64,000 nt of DNA from Hyphomicrobiales bacterium (GTDB lineage: Bacteria > Pseudomonadota > Alphaproteobacteria > Rhizobiales > Rhizobiaceae). The position numbers were made by a program, and so were the translations under genes. Shown one piece after another: positions 18,481 through 26,885 of this stretch. Within the stretch, counting starts at the first letter, position 1. Each line of letters begins with the position of its first letter. The stretch spans positions 1-64,000 of the forward strand of contig JAJFHU010000006.1 of the NCBI GenBank assembly GCA_021775455.1, read 5' to 3'. Below the pieces are notes generated by a model. The model saw only the letters and a program-made list of their open reading frames with translations. It made no database searches and was not told the origin of the DNA.

Positions 18481-19737
18481 TCAAATCTTCTTAAACACCA
18501 AAGATGCGTTTGTTCCCCCGAAGCCAAATGAGTTTGACAAGGCAATGTTGATATCCCGCTTGCGAGCCTGTTTCGGAACAAGGTCAATTGTAGTTTCTCG
18601 TTCCGGATTATTCAAATTCAATGTAGGCGGTGCAATATTGTCTCGCATGGCCAGCAATGTGAATATTCCTTCAACAGCGCCAGCAGCGCCCAACAAATGA
18701 CCGATTGCAGATTTTGTTGAAGACATCGACACCCCACTGGCCTTGTCGCCCAAGAGGCGTTCCACCGAGCGCAGTTCAATGGTATCCGCCATAGTGGATG
18801 TTCCGTGGGCATTTACATAGTCAATTTCACCCACATCAATTCCAGCCCTTTGGACTGCTGCCTGCATGCATCTATACGCACCATCACCGTCCTCAGCCGG
18901 AGCGGTAATGTGGAATGCGTCTCCAGACAAACCGTAGCCAATCAATTCACCATATATTTTGGCACCTCGAGCCTTGGCATGCTCATACTCTTCGATGACA
19001 ACGCTACCGGCACCTTCTCCCATAACAAAACCGTCCCGATCTACATCATAGGGCCTGGAAGCTTCTTTGGGCCGATCATTGTAATCAGTTGAAAGTGCTT
19101 TACAGGCCGCAAATCCTGCAAGGGCAATTCGACAGACTGGTGATTCTGCTCCTCCGGCAACCATGACATCCGCATCGCCAAACATTACGAGACGCGCTGC
19201 GTCACCAATTGCATGAGCACCGGTAGAACACGCGGTGACTACTGAATGGTTCGGTCCTTTCAGGTTATGCTGGATTGAAACGTGTCCCGAAGCCAAATTT
19301 ATCAACCTACCCGGGATAAAAAAAGGACTTACCCGTCTTGGGCCGCGCTCTGCCAAAATTAACGAAGTTTGCTCAATTCCTTGCAGGCCACCAATGCCGG
19401 AACCTATAAGAACCCCGGTTCGGTAACTCTCTTCATCTGTTTTTGGCTGCCAGCCTGCATCATTGAGTGCCTGGGTACTGGCTGCCACGGCATATACTAT
19501 AAACGGATCAACTTTTCGCTGTTCCTTGGGTTCCATCCAATCATCGGGATTGAAGGTACCATTGCTGCCATCACCAAGTGGAATCTGGCAGGCGATTTGC
19601 GCGGCAATATCATCAACTTCAAAACTGGTGACTCGTTCAGCCGCATTTTCACCGGCGACAAGACGCTCCCATGTTACTTCTGCTCCACACCCCAAGGGTG
19701 ACACCATACCAATGCCGGTAACAACAGCCCGTCTCAT
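18481..19737 (-). CDS. fabF: 3-oxoacyl-ACP synthase II (KAS II)
   Basis: 418 residues from ATG 19737 (MRRAVVTGIGMVSPLG), preceded by GGGGAATGGAG; an upstream in-frame start at 19776 gives an unlikely extension. FabF condenses malonyl-ACP with acyl-ACP in chain elongation. The Cys-His-His triad is seen in VVTACSTGAHA (near 168), NAHGTST (near 305) and IGHLLGAAG (near 346). It follows acpP, as in most fab clusters, but an intrinsic terminator separates the two, so it may depend on read-through or on a promoter of its own. Confidence 0.96.
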   Translation of the reverse strand: MRRAVVTGIGMVSPLGCGAEVTWERLVAGENAAERVTSFEVDDIAAQIACQIPLGDGSNGTFNPDDWMEPKEQRKVDPFIVYAVAASTQALNDAGWQPKTDEESYRTGVLIGSGIGGLQGIEQTSLILAERGPRRVSPFFIPGRLINLASGHVSIQHNLKGPNHSVVTACSTGAHAIGDAARLVMFGDADVMVAGGAESPVCRIALAGFAACKALSTDYNDRPKEASRPYDVDRDGFVMGEGAGSVVIEEYEHAKARGAKIYGELIGYGLSGDAFHITAPAEDGDGAYRCMQAAVQRAGIDVGEIDYVNAHGTSTMADTIELRSVERLLGDKASGVSMSSTKSAIGHLLGAAGAVEGIFTLLAMRDNIAPPTLNLNNPERETTIDLVPKQARKRDINIALSNSFGFGGTNASLVFKKI

Positions 19738-19811
19738 TTCTCCATTCCCCGTTTTCATCCCGAATTCAAATGTCAAGAATCGTGTTTGATCCAGTCTTTT
19801 ACTATCTCAAT

Positions 19812-19839
19812 AATAAAAAGGCGACCTGCCGGGCCGCCT
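19812..19839 (-). terminator. Intrinsic terminator downstream of acpP
   Basis: Read on the minus strand: AGGCGGCC, a short loop, GGTCGCCT, then TTTTTATT. The stem has one mismatch or bulge. It lies about 45 bases after the acpP stop and before fabF. It would make acpP mRNA more abundant than the downstream genes, as suits the high demand for acyl carrier protein. Confidence 0.7.
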
Positions 19840-19884
19840 AATCAATCTTTGAGACCAAAATCATTGGCCAGAACAAACCTGAAA

Positions 19885-20121
19885 TCAGGCTTTTGCTTTT
19901 TCTACAAACTTGATGGCGTCTCCAACAGTTTGAATAGTTTCCGCAGCGTCATCCGGAATTTCAACGCCGAATTCTTCTTCAAAAGCCATGACAAGTTCGA
20001 CATTGTCCAGTGAATCAGCACCAAGATCATCGATGAAGCCAGCGTTATCCGTAACTTTTTCGGCGTCAACATCGAGGTGTTCTACAACAATTTTCTTAAT
20101 GCGTTCTGCGATATCGCTCAT
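19885..20121 (-). CDS. acpP: Acyl carrier protein
   Basis: A 78-residue acidic protein that carries growing acyl chains on a phosphopantetheine arm attached to Ser37 in the motif [10 protein letters not shown]. It begins [16 protein letters not shown] and ends with the usual Lys/Ala-rich tail. TGAGGATGAATT before the ATG is a strong ribosome site. It has an intrinsic terminator downstream, and a strong hairpin and inverted repeats upstream in the gap to fabG, which suggests separate control of its mRNA level. Confidence 0.97.
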   Translation of the reverse strand: MSDIAERIKKIVVEHLDVDAEKVTDNAGFIDDLGADSLDNVELVMAFEEEFGVEIPDDAAETIQTVGDAIKFVEKAKA

Positions 20122-20148
20122 AATTCATCCTCAGTTTTTTTGTTTCAG

Positions 20149-20178
20149 CCCCCGCCGAGAGGAAGGGGTTGGGGTCTG
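20149..20178. repeat. Possible degenerate rhizobial GC-rich palindromic repeat upstream of acpP
   Basis: Read on the minus strand the segment is CAGACCCCAACCCCTTCC followed shortly by GGCGGGGGCTG. This resembles the C-rich/G-rich intergenic palindromes common in rhizobial genomes, but it is short and imperfect. It lies 28 bases before the acpP ATG, inside the mRNA leader. Confidence 0.3.
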
Positions 20179-20189
20179 TTTCGCCGTAT

Positions 20190-20217
20190 TCCATATCAGC
20201 TATTCTCAATAAGGCAA
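20190..20217 (-). promoter_or_regulatory. Possible acpP promoter
   Basis: Minus strand TTGCCT (20217-20212), a 16-base spacer, TATGGA (20195-20190). It lies about 70 bases before the acpP start. Only moderately close to consensus, so this is a weak call. Confidence 0.35.
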
Positions 20218-20276
20218 TCCGGCAGTTTCGCAAACTCTGTGAGTCCGGCCTGGCAGCGCTGTAGGCCTGACATTTT

Positions 20277-20305
20277 CGACCAGAATTTCAGAAATTCTGC
20301 GGTCG
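20277..20305. repeat. Strong inverted repeat between fabG and acpP
   Basis: CAGAATTTC (20281-20289) and GAAATTCTG (20291-20299) form a perfect 9-bp inverted repeat around a single A. The flanks CGAC and GGTCG extend it to about 13 pairs if a two-base bulge is allowed. A second inverted repeat (GGCCT...AGGCC around CAGCGCTG) lies at 20247-20267. There is no T run on either side, so an RNA-processing or stabilising hairpin is more likely than a terminator. Confidence 0.6.
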
Positions 20306-20391
20306 CTTATCATACTTTATCTGAAACTTCCAGCGCCTTTGCAATAGGATTACCAAAGAATATCAATTGCAAAGTTCTCAACCGAACCTGT

Positions 20392-21129
20392 TCAAATCAT
20401 CGCCATGCCACCATTTACATGAAGTGTCTGACCGGTCATGTAACCGCCCTCATCACTCGCCAGATAAACAGCTGCGGCAGCAATATCCATTCCCTCTCCC
20501 ATTTTTTTCATCGGGATAGCGCCCATGATTGCATCACGCTGCTTGTCATTCAATGCATCGGTCATTGCAGACGCTATGAACCCTGGAGCAATACAATTGA
20601 CGGTCACACCGCGGGACGCAATTTCCTGCGCAAGGGACTTTGACATACCAATCATTCCGGCTTTGGAAGCACAGTAGTTTGCCTGACCAGGGTTTCCTGT
20701 AACTCCGACAATAGAGGTAATATTGATAATTCTACCGGACTTGCGCCGCATCATTGGGTAGGCAATTTCACGAGTGAGTCTAAATACCGAGGTCAAATTG
20801 ACTTCAAGAACCTGATCCCAATCTTCGTCAGACATCCGCACAAACAAGCCATCACGGGTAATGCCGGCGTTGTTAACCAGGATATCCAGGCCGTCCATTT
20901 CTTCTTCTGCCTTTTGACCCAAGGCCTTAACTGCATCGCGGTCAGACAGATTTGCCGGAAACAACATGGTCCGGTCACTCAGCTCGGAGGCAAGGGCTTC
21001 GAGCTTTTCTTGCCTGGTTCCATGCAGACCCACGGTGGCTCCTTGTTGATGCAGGGCTTTGGCGACAGCTTCGCCGATTCCACCGGATGCACCTGTTACA
21101 AGCGCTTTCTTGCCAGTTAGGTCAAACAT
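20392..21129 (-). CDS. fabG: 3-oxoacyl-ACP reductase
   Basis: 245 residues, a short-chain dehydrogenase that reduces 3-oxoacyl-ACP with NADPH in fatty acid elongation. The cofactor motif is TGASGGIG at residues 14-21; NNAG lies in the middle; the Ser-Tyr-Lys catalytic set is visible in ITSIVG and ANYCASKAG. The C-terminus has MTGQTLHVNGGMAMI, the family's typical end. Follows fabD by 43 bases on the same strand. Confidence 0.97.
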   Translation of the reverse strand: MFDLTGKKALVTGASGGIGEAVAKALHQQGATVGLHGTRQEKLEALASELSDRTMLFPANLSDRDAVKALGQKAEEEMDGLDILVNNAGITRDGLFVRMSDEDWDQVLEVNLTSVFRLTREIAYPMMRRKSGRIINITSIVGVTGNPGQANYCASKAGMIGMSKSLAQEIASRGVTVNCIAPGFIASAMTDALNDKQRDAIMGAIPMKKMGEGMDIAAAAVYLASDEGGYMTGQTLHVNGGMAMI

Positions 21130-21172
21130 TCCGTAACTCCGTTTTTAGATTTCTACAAAAGCCCTATCAGGT

Positions 21173-22114
21173 TCAGTTCGCCAACTCGAGTGCCTTTTCA
21201 ACATCGTCTGGCGTTCCAACGGCTGCAGTTTGAAGATCCCTGTTTATTCGACGTGCCAATCCACAAAGAACCTTTCCAGATCCTACTTCCAACAGGCTGG
21301 TAACTCCGTTTTGCGCCATCCACTCAACGGATTCACGCCAGCGGACCTGACCAGTTACCTGCTCCACCAGCCGGTTTCTGATTTCAGCTGGATCAATGAT
21401 TGGGCCTGCCAATACGTTTGCAATTAGAGAAACTGACGGGGCATTCATCTGAACTTCTGCCAAAGCTTCCCGCATCGCATCCGCAGCCGGACTCATCAAC
21501 GCAGAATGAAATGGTGCGGAAACAGGGAGCAACAGGGCGCGTTTTGCACCTTTTTTCCGGGCCAGTTCAGCGGCATTTTCTACAGGCATCCTGGCGCCGG
21601 AGATCACAAGCTGGCCACCGCCGTTGTCATTGGCAATCTGGCAGCATCCCTCGCTTGCAGCAATGCCACATATCGCCTCGACATCTACCTGTTCCAGGCC
21701 AATAATGGCAGCCATCGCACCTTCACCTGCCGGCACTGCTTTTTGCATGGCATTGCCGCGAATACGCAAGAGTTTAGCGGTGTCAGAAAGCGAAAAAGTT
21801 CCAGCTGCACAAAGTGCCGTATATTCTCCGAGCGAATGACCCGCAACGTATGCCACCTTTGCTGGAATTGAAAAACCCTGTTCTTCCAACAGGCGCATTG
21901 CAGCAATGGAGACAGCCATCAAGGCCGGCTGCGCATTTGCGGTTAGTGTCAATTTATCTTCGGGACCTTCCCATATGACTGTCGAAAGCTTTTCGCCCAA
22001 AGCTTCGTCCACTTCGTCAAACACAGCCTTTGCTGCGATTGAGGCGTTGCATAAAGATTTTCCCATTCCAACGGCCTGACTGCCCTGTCCTGGAAATGTT
22101 ACTGCAAGTGTCAT
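21173..22114 (-). CDS. fabD: Malonyl-CoA:ACP transacylase
   Basis: 313 residues. It loads malonyl groups from CoA onto acyl carrier protein. The N-terminus FPGQGSQAVGMG is the family hallmark; the nucleophile is Ser94 in AGHSLGEYTA and the catalytic His lies in VSAPFHSALM near residue 203. First gene of the minus-strand fab cluster; a candidate promoter lies just upstream at 22141-22169. Assignment is secure. Confidence 0.97.
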   Translation of the reverse strand: MTLAVTFPGQGSQAVGMGKSLCNASIAAKAVFDEVDEALGEKLSTVIWEGPEDKLTLTANAQPALMAVSIAAMRLLEEQGFSIPAKVAYVAGHSLGEYTALCAAGTFSLSDTAKLLRIRGNAMQKAVPAGEGAMAAIIGLEQVDVEAICGIAASEGCCQIANDNGGGQLVISGARMPVENAAELARKKGAKRALLLPVSAPFHSALMSPAADAMREALAEVQMNAPSVSLIANVLAGPIIDPAEIRNRLVEQVTGQVRWRESVEWMAQNGVTSLLEVGSGKVLCGLARRINRDLQTAAVGTPDDVEKALELAN

Positions 22115-22140
22115 AACTCAAATCCCAAATTCGAACGGCT

Positions 22141-22169
22141 CGTTTAAGAGGGATGTTTGTCCGCGTCAA
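22141..22169 (-). promoter_or_regulatory. Candidate fabD promoter
   Basis: Minus strand TTGACG (22169-22164) and TAAACG or the overlapping TTAAAC about 16-17 bases on (22147-22141). The CTTGAC -35 core is typical of alphaproteobacterial promoters; the -10 is weak. Further upstream, TTGGGAA occurs twice (plus strand, 22201-22207 and 22221-22227), exactly 20 bases apart, which could be a regulator site. Confidence 0.4.
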
Positions 22170-22310
22170 GGGCGGCAAACCTTGTTTCAATCCCTAAAAG
22201 TTGGGAACAATTCCAATTTCTTGGGAATGTGACTTTATCCCCATCCTTTTAGATTTGCCCTGTGGGGATGGTGCCTTGGCATCATTCATTTAGCAAGTGG
22301 GGGAAGCATC

Positions 22311-23063
22311 TTGGTGAACATTCCGGTCGCTGACATAACATTATCGGAAAAATCGTCCGGCAACTGCAATGATTACAAATTGATAAAATCAATTGTTCGA
22401 AAGGCGGTCCCGGAGCCAGAATGCGCACGGATCAGTCGAAATCTGCTCAAGCAGTTTGGGGATGTTGCCAGCATTTTGCACGCTTCTTCTTCTGAAATAA
22501 TGACAAAGGGTGAAGCGCCTCGCAAAATTGCTGAGGAATTTTCATTGACCAGTGAACTGATAAAGGCAGTCACACGCAACAAAGTTTTAGATCAACCACT
22601 GCTGGATAATTATCACTCAGTTCTGGATTACTGCCGTGTAATGCTGGCTGGCGAACGGCGTGAACAGTTTCACGCACTTTTTCTCGATAAATCATATTAC
22701 CTGATTGCGCATGAATGTTTGCAGGTTGGGACTGTGGATCATGTATCAGTCTATCCAAGAGAAATATTGGCAAATGCCCTTAATCATTCGGCATGTGCAA
22801 TAATTCTCCTGCACAATCACCCAAGCGGCAATATTGAGCCGAGCGCCGGTGATCTAAAAATGACCAGAATGCTGATGACGGCCGGCAGCTATTTTGGAAT
22901 TGCAATTTCAGACCACATAATTGTCAGCAGAACAGGCAGTTTCAGCTTTCGGGAGCGCGGCCTGATTGACAGATACCAACGCCAGATTTGTAACCCTAAG
23001 CATGTAACGAATGAACCTCTTGAGAATACAAACTCGAAAAGGAGCGTCACATGTTCAACCTGA
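22311..23063 (+). CDS. radC: RadC family JAMM/MPN+ domain protein
   Basis: About 250 residues. A helix-hairpin-helix-like N-terminal part is followed by the RadC/DUF2466 domain with the zinc-site motif LLHNHPSGNIEPSAGD at residues ~166-181 and an upstream VSVYPREI. RadC is usually annotated as a DNA repair protein, but its activity is not established; the motif suggests a metal-dependent isopeptidase-like fold. TTG 22311 and GTG 22314 are both possible starts behind GTGGGGGAAG. The C-terminus is extended by about 20 residues, and this extension overlaps the luxR-type gene by 13 bases. That gene's AAGGAG lies inside the radC coding end, so the two are probably co-translated. Confidence 0.88.
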   Translation: MVNIPVADITLSEKSSGNCNDYKLIKSIVRKAVPEPECARISRNLLKQFGDVASILHASSSEIMTKGEAPRKIAEEFSLTSELIKAVTRNKVLDQPLLDNYHSVLDYCRVMLAGERREQFHALFLDKSYYLIAHECLQVGTVDHVSVYPREILANALNHSACAIILLHNHPSGNIEPSAGDLKMTRMLMTAGSYFGIAISDHIIVSRTGSFSFRERGLIDRYQRQICNPKHVTNEPLENTNSKRSVTCST

Positions 23064-23785
23064 AGGCATTTCCGGATTTCAAAGCATCATCAAACGTCGG
23101 CAAGGCTGATAACGCAATGCTGGCACAGCTTAAGCGAATAAAGAATCAAGGGAAGGCTATATATATCAGTTTTTCCATTCATGATTATCAGCACGATAAC
23201 CCTGACAGCCTCTATTTTGTAACCTATCCCCTGCGCTGGATGACTGAATATATACGAAACAATTACATCGAAATTGATCCGCTTCTGCATCTGGACTATC
23301 GCCGCGCCAGTCTGGTCGATTGGGAAGATGTTCAGGCAGAATGCAAAGTTCAGAAGATGTTCCAGAAATTTCAGGAATACGGCCTCGGATCGAACGGAAT
23401 TACAGTCACGGGACATATTTGCAAATCGCAATACGGCGCCTTGGGTTTAACGTTTGAACTGGGCGCCGCAAACTGGGCTGACTTCAAACGCGAAAATCTT
23501 GATCTGTTTCAATTTCTCACGGCCCAACTTTGTGACCGTTACAGCGATTTGTACCATTTGAGCGGAACGCCCAATTTTCAGCTCACACGAAGGGAACTAC
23601 AATGCCTGTACTGGATTGCCATCGGTAAAACCGACAATCAAATCAGCAATCTGATGAATATCGGAAAATGGACGGTCGTCAGCCATGTGAAGAGTGCGAA
23701 ACAAAAACTAAAAACACCGAACCGCGCGTCTGCAGTAGCCATTGCGATTTCGGAAGGTTTGATCGACATCAGAAAGTCCGGTTAA
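23051..23785 (+). CDS. LuxR-family regulator with acyl-homoserine-lactone binding domain (LuxR solo)
   Basis: 244 residues. The N-terminal autoinducer-binding domain (about 20-165) keeps the residues that line the AHL pocket in TraR/LuxR: Trp63, Tyr67, Asp76-Pro77, Trp91 and the Gly in SNGIT. The C-terminal LuxR helix-turn-helix (about 175-240) starts LTRRELQCLYWIAIGKTD and ends in the recognition helix TVVSHVKSAKQKL. It should be a cytoplasmic transcription factor responding to an AHL-like signal. AAGGAG nine bases before ATG 23051 sets the start. It overlaps radC by 13 bases. No luxI-type synthase is in the window, so here it is a solo receptor, at least locally. Confidence 0.88.
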   Translation: MFNLKAFPDFKASSNVGKADNAMLAQLKRIKNQGKAIYISFSIHDYQHDNPDSLYFVTYPLRWMTEYIRNNYIEIDPLLHLDYRRASLVDWEDVQAECKVQKMFQKFQEYGLGSNGITVTGHICKSQYGALGLTFELGAANWADFKRENLDLFQFLTAQLCDRYSDLYHLSGTPNFQLTRRELQCLYWIAIGKTDNQISNLMNIGKWTVVSHVKSAKQKLKTPNRASAVAIAISEGLIDIRKSG

Positions 23786-23818
23786 TTCCGTATTGGCAGC
23801 CAGCAGCCCACAAACCCA

Positions 23819-24733
23819 TCAAAAGGACGCGATCCAATTGAGGGCATCGCGCCAGTCAATCATTCTGACCGGGGTGCCATGCTTGCCCGAATCAAACAAC
23901 ACATACCGGGTTGGAATTGCTGGCTCGACAGAACGCAATTTTTGATAATATTGATAGGTGTCTTTCCAGGGGTATGCAGAATCGATGCTGCCATGAGCAA
24001 AATATATTGGAGATCTTTCAGGATACTTCGGCACGTTTCCACTTTCGAGATACTTTGGATCAGGAAACCCGCCCATAATGATGTAACCATCGATCATCGG
24101 AGCAGCTTTTTGATCCTTCGCAAGCTGCCAACACACGAATGTGCCCATAGATCCGCATGCAATGACCAACTTGCCAATTGTGAGATTTCTATAGTGCTTT
24201 ACAAGTGCAGCAACATCCCTTTTACCGGCCTCTTCAAAGTCACTAAAATCGGTACTGATGTAAATGCCACTGTTACGAAACATCAAATTCTTGATGCGGT
24301 TAAAGTTTCCGCCAAAGCGTTCATCATCAAATCCAAGGTGCCTGCTTCCATCCCGGCCATGAAGAAAAATGACAGTCATATTGGAATTGCCTGATAGCGC
24401 CCCTACGGCGAAGTGAGTAAGCCGATTTCCCTCCAAGTTGATAACCAAATCCTGCTCAAAGCGCTTCGGCTTGGAAGACGTATAGTATCCCTTCACCTTT
24501 CGAACCGGAATTTTATCCCGTTTGTTGATGTCACGAAGTGCATTGTAAGGGACCCGCCTAAAATCACCGCCATCGAGTATTTCAAGAGATTTTCGATAGC
24601 CAAAGAGTTTGTCTTTAAAAGGCTGTAGCTCAAAGGCCTGAGTTGCTTCAGCGAAGCCAGAAAACAAAATTGCCGCGGATAACAACCTCAAGGAATCTTT
24701 GAATTTCGAATAGGCGATATTTACGCGTGTCAT
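23819..24733 (-). CDS. Exported alpha/beta hydrolase-fold protein
   Basis: 304 residues with an N-terminal signal peptide (hydrophobic LLSAAILFSGFAEATQAF). The hydrolase fold is indicated by FLHGRDGSR near residue 125, a nucleophile elbow GSMGT in LVIACGSMGTFVC, an acidic residue near YFAHGSIDSAYP and a C-terminal His in DSGKHGTPV. The substrate is unknown; a periplasmic esterase or peptidase is possible. It converges on the luxR-type gene (33 bases between stops) and is divergent from rpsF. It forms the right edge of a block that separates fabD from rpsF, which are neighbours in many rhizobia. Confidence 0.78.
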   Translation of the reverse strand: MTRVNIAYSKFKDSLRLLSAAILFSGFAEATQAFELQPFKDKLFGYRKSLEILDGGDFRRVPYNALRDINKRDKIPVRKVKGYYTSSKPKRFEQDLVINLEGNRLTHFAVGALSGNSNMTVIFLHGRDGSRHLGFDDERFGGNFNRIKNLMFRNSGIYISTDFSDFEEAGKRDVAALVKHYRNLTIGKLVIACGSMGTFVCWQLAKDQKAAPMIDGYIIMGGFPDPKYLESGNVPKYPERSPIYFAHGSIDSAYPWKDTYQYYQKLRSVEPAIPTRYVLFDSGKHGTPVRMIDWRDALNWIASF

Positions 24734-24836
24734 TGTTGCGGGTAATTCTCTCTTTGCACAACCGGGGCTAATTCGATACTACACAAAATCCAAAGCCACA
24801 AATCCCGAAAGACACTAAATACGAGTGATTTTCCCC

Positions 24837-24864
24837 TTGCATTACTACAAATTCCGACTATAAC
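24837..24864 (+). promoter_or_regulatory. Sigma-70 type promoter of the rpsF operon
   Basis: TTGCAT (24837-24842), a 16-base spacer, TATAAC (24859-24864). Transcription would start near 24872, giving a leader of about 200 bases before rpsF, unusually long for a constitutive gene. Of the 341-base gap 24734-25074, only this promoter and the leader hairpins are recognisable. Confidence 0.55.
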
Positions 24865-24908
24865 CCCGCAATCGGTTTCAGGCTGTTTTGCTGGGGGCTG
24901 AAAGAAGG

Positions 24909-24951
24909 CAGATAGGCATTTCGCATATCTGACGGATTGAAAAGCAATCCG
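24909..24951 (+). promoter_or_regulatory. Paired hairpins in the rpsF mRNA leader, possible autoregulatory element
   Basis: Two adjacent stems lie in the leader: CAGATA (24909-24914) with TATCTG (24926-24931), and CGGATTG (24933-24939) with CAATCCG (24945-24951) around AAAAG. Ribosomal proteins S6 and S18 are known to bind rpsF leaders in several bacteria. Whether this structure is such a site cannot be told by eye. Confidence 0.35.
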
Positions 24952-25074
24952 GTCCTTCCTTGTCTCCGCTCTCCACCGTCTCCAGACGCCTTTCCATCTA
25001 GCTTGTTTAAGCAAATGTGACAGGCGGCGGGTAGGCTTTGCGCAATACACCTGACAATAAAAAGGAAAGGCAAT

Positions 25075-25542
25075 ATGGCCCTATACGAACACACGTTCCT
25101 GGCTCGCCAGGATATTTCTGGTCAACAGGCAGAAGCGCTTGTTGAGCAATACAAAACTGTTCTTGAAGAGAACGGCGGCAAGGTTGGCAAGGTTGAGAAC
25201 TGGGGATTGCGCACTGCAACATACCGTATCAATAAAAACCGCAAAGCCCATTATCTTCATATGAATGTGGATGCTCCTGCTGCTGCGGTGGCTGAGATGG
25301 AACGCCAAATGCGTATTAACGACGACATTTTGCGTTATCTCACCATTAGAGTTGAAGAGCACAATGAAGAACCTTCTGAAATGATGAAGAAGGGCGATCG
25401 TGATGATCGTCGCGGTGGTCGAGATGACCGCAATAGCAACAGATCTGCTGCTCCTTCATCTCCAAAGGCGGAAGCTACTAAAGAAAAAGTTGACGAAGCT
25501 CCTGCTTCAGAAGAAAAATCCAAAGACGATGGTGAGGAATAA
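25075..25542 (+). CDS. rpsF: 30S ribosomal protein S6
   Basis: 155 residues. The N-terminal ~100 residues are the S6 ferredoxin-like fold ([46 protein letters not shown]). The C-terminal ~55 residues are a charged extension rich in Asp/Arg then Lys/Glu ([14 protein letters not shown] and onwards), typical of alphaproteobacterial S6. It binds S18 on the small subunit platform, and rpsR follows after two bases. The ribosome site AAGGAAAGGC precedes the ATG. Confidence 0.97.
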   Translation: MALYEHTFLARQDISGQQAEALVEQYKTVLEENGGKVGKVENWGLRTATYRINKNRKAHYLHMNVDAPAAAVAEMERQMRINDDILRYLTIRVEEHNEEPSEMMKKGDRDDRRGGRDDRNSNRSAAPSSPKAEATKEKVDEAPASEEKSKDDGEE

Positions 25543-25544
25543 TC

Positions 25545-25793
25545 ATGGCATTTGATTCAAATTCTAGCGGTCGTCGCCCCTTCAATCGTCGTCGCAAATC
25601 CTGCCCTTTTACAGGAAGCAATGCACCGAAAATTGATTACAAGGATATCCGGTTGTTGCAGCGCTACGTTTCTGAACGCGGCAAGATTGTACCTTCGCGC
25701 ATCACTGCAGTTAGCCAGAAAAAACAACGCGAGTTGGCCCGCGCGATCAAACGCTCCCGTTATCTGGGGCTGTTGCCATACGTAATCAGCTAA
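25545..25793 (+). CDS. rpsR: 30S ribosomal protein S18
   Basis: 82 residues, basic. The core [24 protein letters not shown] and the ending [15 protein letters not shown] are the family signature. It pairs with S6, encoded immediately upstream. The conserved cysteine near the N-terminus (RKSCPFTG) is present. A perfect hairpin follows before the next gene. Confidence 0.97.
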   Translation: MAFDSNSSGRRPFNRRRKSCPFTGSNAPKIDYKDIRLLQRYVSERGKIVPSRITAVSQKKQRELARAIKRSRYLGLLPYVIS

Positions 25794-25813
25794 GGCTGAG
25801 ACACAAGAATAAC

Positions 25814-25838
25814 GAAAAGGCAATTTTGTTGCCTTTTC
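25814..25838 (+). terminator. Hairpin between rpsR and the DUF2232 gene, possible attenuator
   Basis: GAAAAGGCAA (25814-25823), loop TTTTG, TTGCCTTTTC (25829-25838), a perfect 10-bp stem ending in TTTT within the stem. Only a short T stretch follows, so it may attenuate transcription between the small-subunit genes and DUF2232-rplI rather than stop it. Confidence 0.5.
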
Positions 25839-25915
25839 ACCACTCCTGGAGAGAGTAGTAAAAAACGAACCAAGTTGGGGAATGTTCTCCTAACTGTCAA
25901 AGGACAGGACAGCGA

Positions 25916-26872
25916 ATGCCACCGAAAACCCTGTTGATATCCGCATTGGCCGGAATTGCTGCAGCCGTTATGGTTGTTTATGCGAGCCGTTTAGGTGGTA
26001 TCGGCGTACCCTTGATGTTGGCAGCATCTATACCTGTTTATGCGGTTACATTTTCATTCGGTACATTTTCAGGGATGTCCGCTTCCGTTGTTGCAATACT
26101 GGTGACCGCGTCACTTGCCAATCTTCCGATGGCGATTGTGGCAGGCTTGCTTCATACCATTCCTGCCTCAATGATTGGCCATCAGGCCAACCTTGGTCAA
26201 CCTGATGGAAAAGGTGGCATGGTCTGGTATCCGCTGTCACGATTGTTCTTCAATTTGTCGATTGCCCTGGCGCTGGGAATTATCGCAATCGGGTTCGTAA
26301 CCGGATACAGCGCAGAAAACGCCATGCCGGTCATGAAAGAGGCACTTGCAGAAGTCTTGCGTCTTAATCCACAGCAACCGCAACTAAGTGATACCGAACT
26401 CGATGAACTGGCAAATCGCATGTTCCGCTTGCTGGCCTTTTTCTTTTCCGGAATGTGGCTCGCTGTCCATGTTTTGAATGCTCATTTGGCAGCGCAATTG
26501 TCGCGATCCTTCGGTGCAATGCCCCGACCGAAAGATGACATACCCGCTACCACCAGTTTGCCAAAAATCTCGCTTGCAATTTTCATGGTAACCTTGGTGT
26601 TAACGGTCATACTGGATGGACCGCTTCAGCATATAGCAGCGGTTTTTTCAGGCATGTTCATGATGGCGCTGGCACTAGCGGGGCTGGCTGCTTTTCACAT
26701 GAAGCTTCGCGGGAATTCAGCTGCATTTGTTGTGTTGTTTGCAACCTACGCCCTCATTGTTCTTTTCTATTTTCCGCTCCTGCTTTTCGCTATCGGTGGG
26801 ATACGTAGAATTTTCTCAAATAACTCAAACGACTCGAACAATCTGCCTGAACGCAGAAATCAACAAGATTGA
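25916..26872 (+). CDS. DUF2232 family membrane protein
   Basis: 318 residues, about eight hydrophobic segments (first at residues 5-25, last near 280-300). DUF2232 proteins are conserved integral membrane proteins; their role is not known. The gene sits between rpsR and rplI, its normal place in rhizobia, which supports the assignment. A short hydrophilic loop with many Glu and Gln (about 135-160) and a polar Asn/Asp/Ser-rich C-terminus face away from the membrane. rplI follows after 13 bases. Confidence 0.88.
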   Translation: MPPKTLLISALAGIAAAVMVVYASRLGGIGVPLMLAASIPVYAVTFSFGTFSGMSASVVAILVTASLANLPMAIVAGLLHTIPASMIGHQANLGQPDGKGGMVWYPLSRLFFNLSIALALGIIAIGFVTGYSAENAMPVMKEALAEVLRLNPQQPQLSDTELDELANRMFRLLAFFFSGMWLAVHVLNAHLAAQLSRSFGAMPRPKDDIPATTSLPKISLAIFMVTLVLTVILDGPLQHIAAVFSGMFMMALALAGLAAFHMKLRGNSAAFVVLFATYALIVLFYFPLLLFAIGGIRRIFSNNSNDSNNLPERRNQQD

Positions 26873-26885
26873 AAGGATTAAAGCC

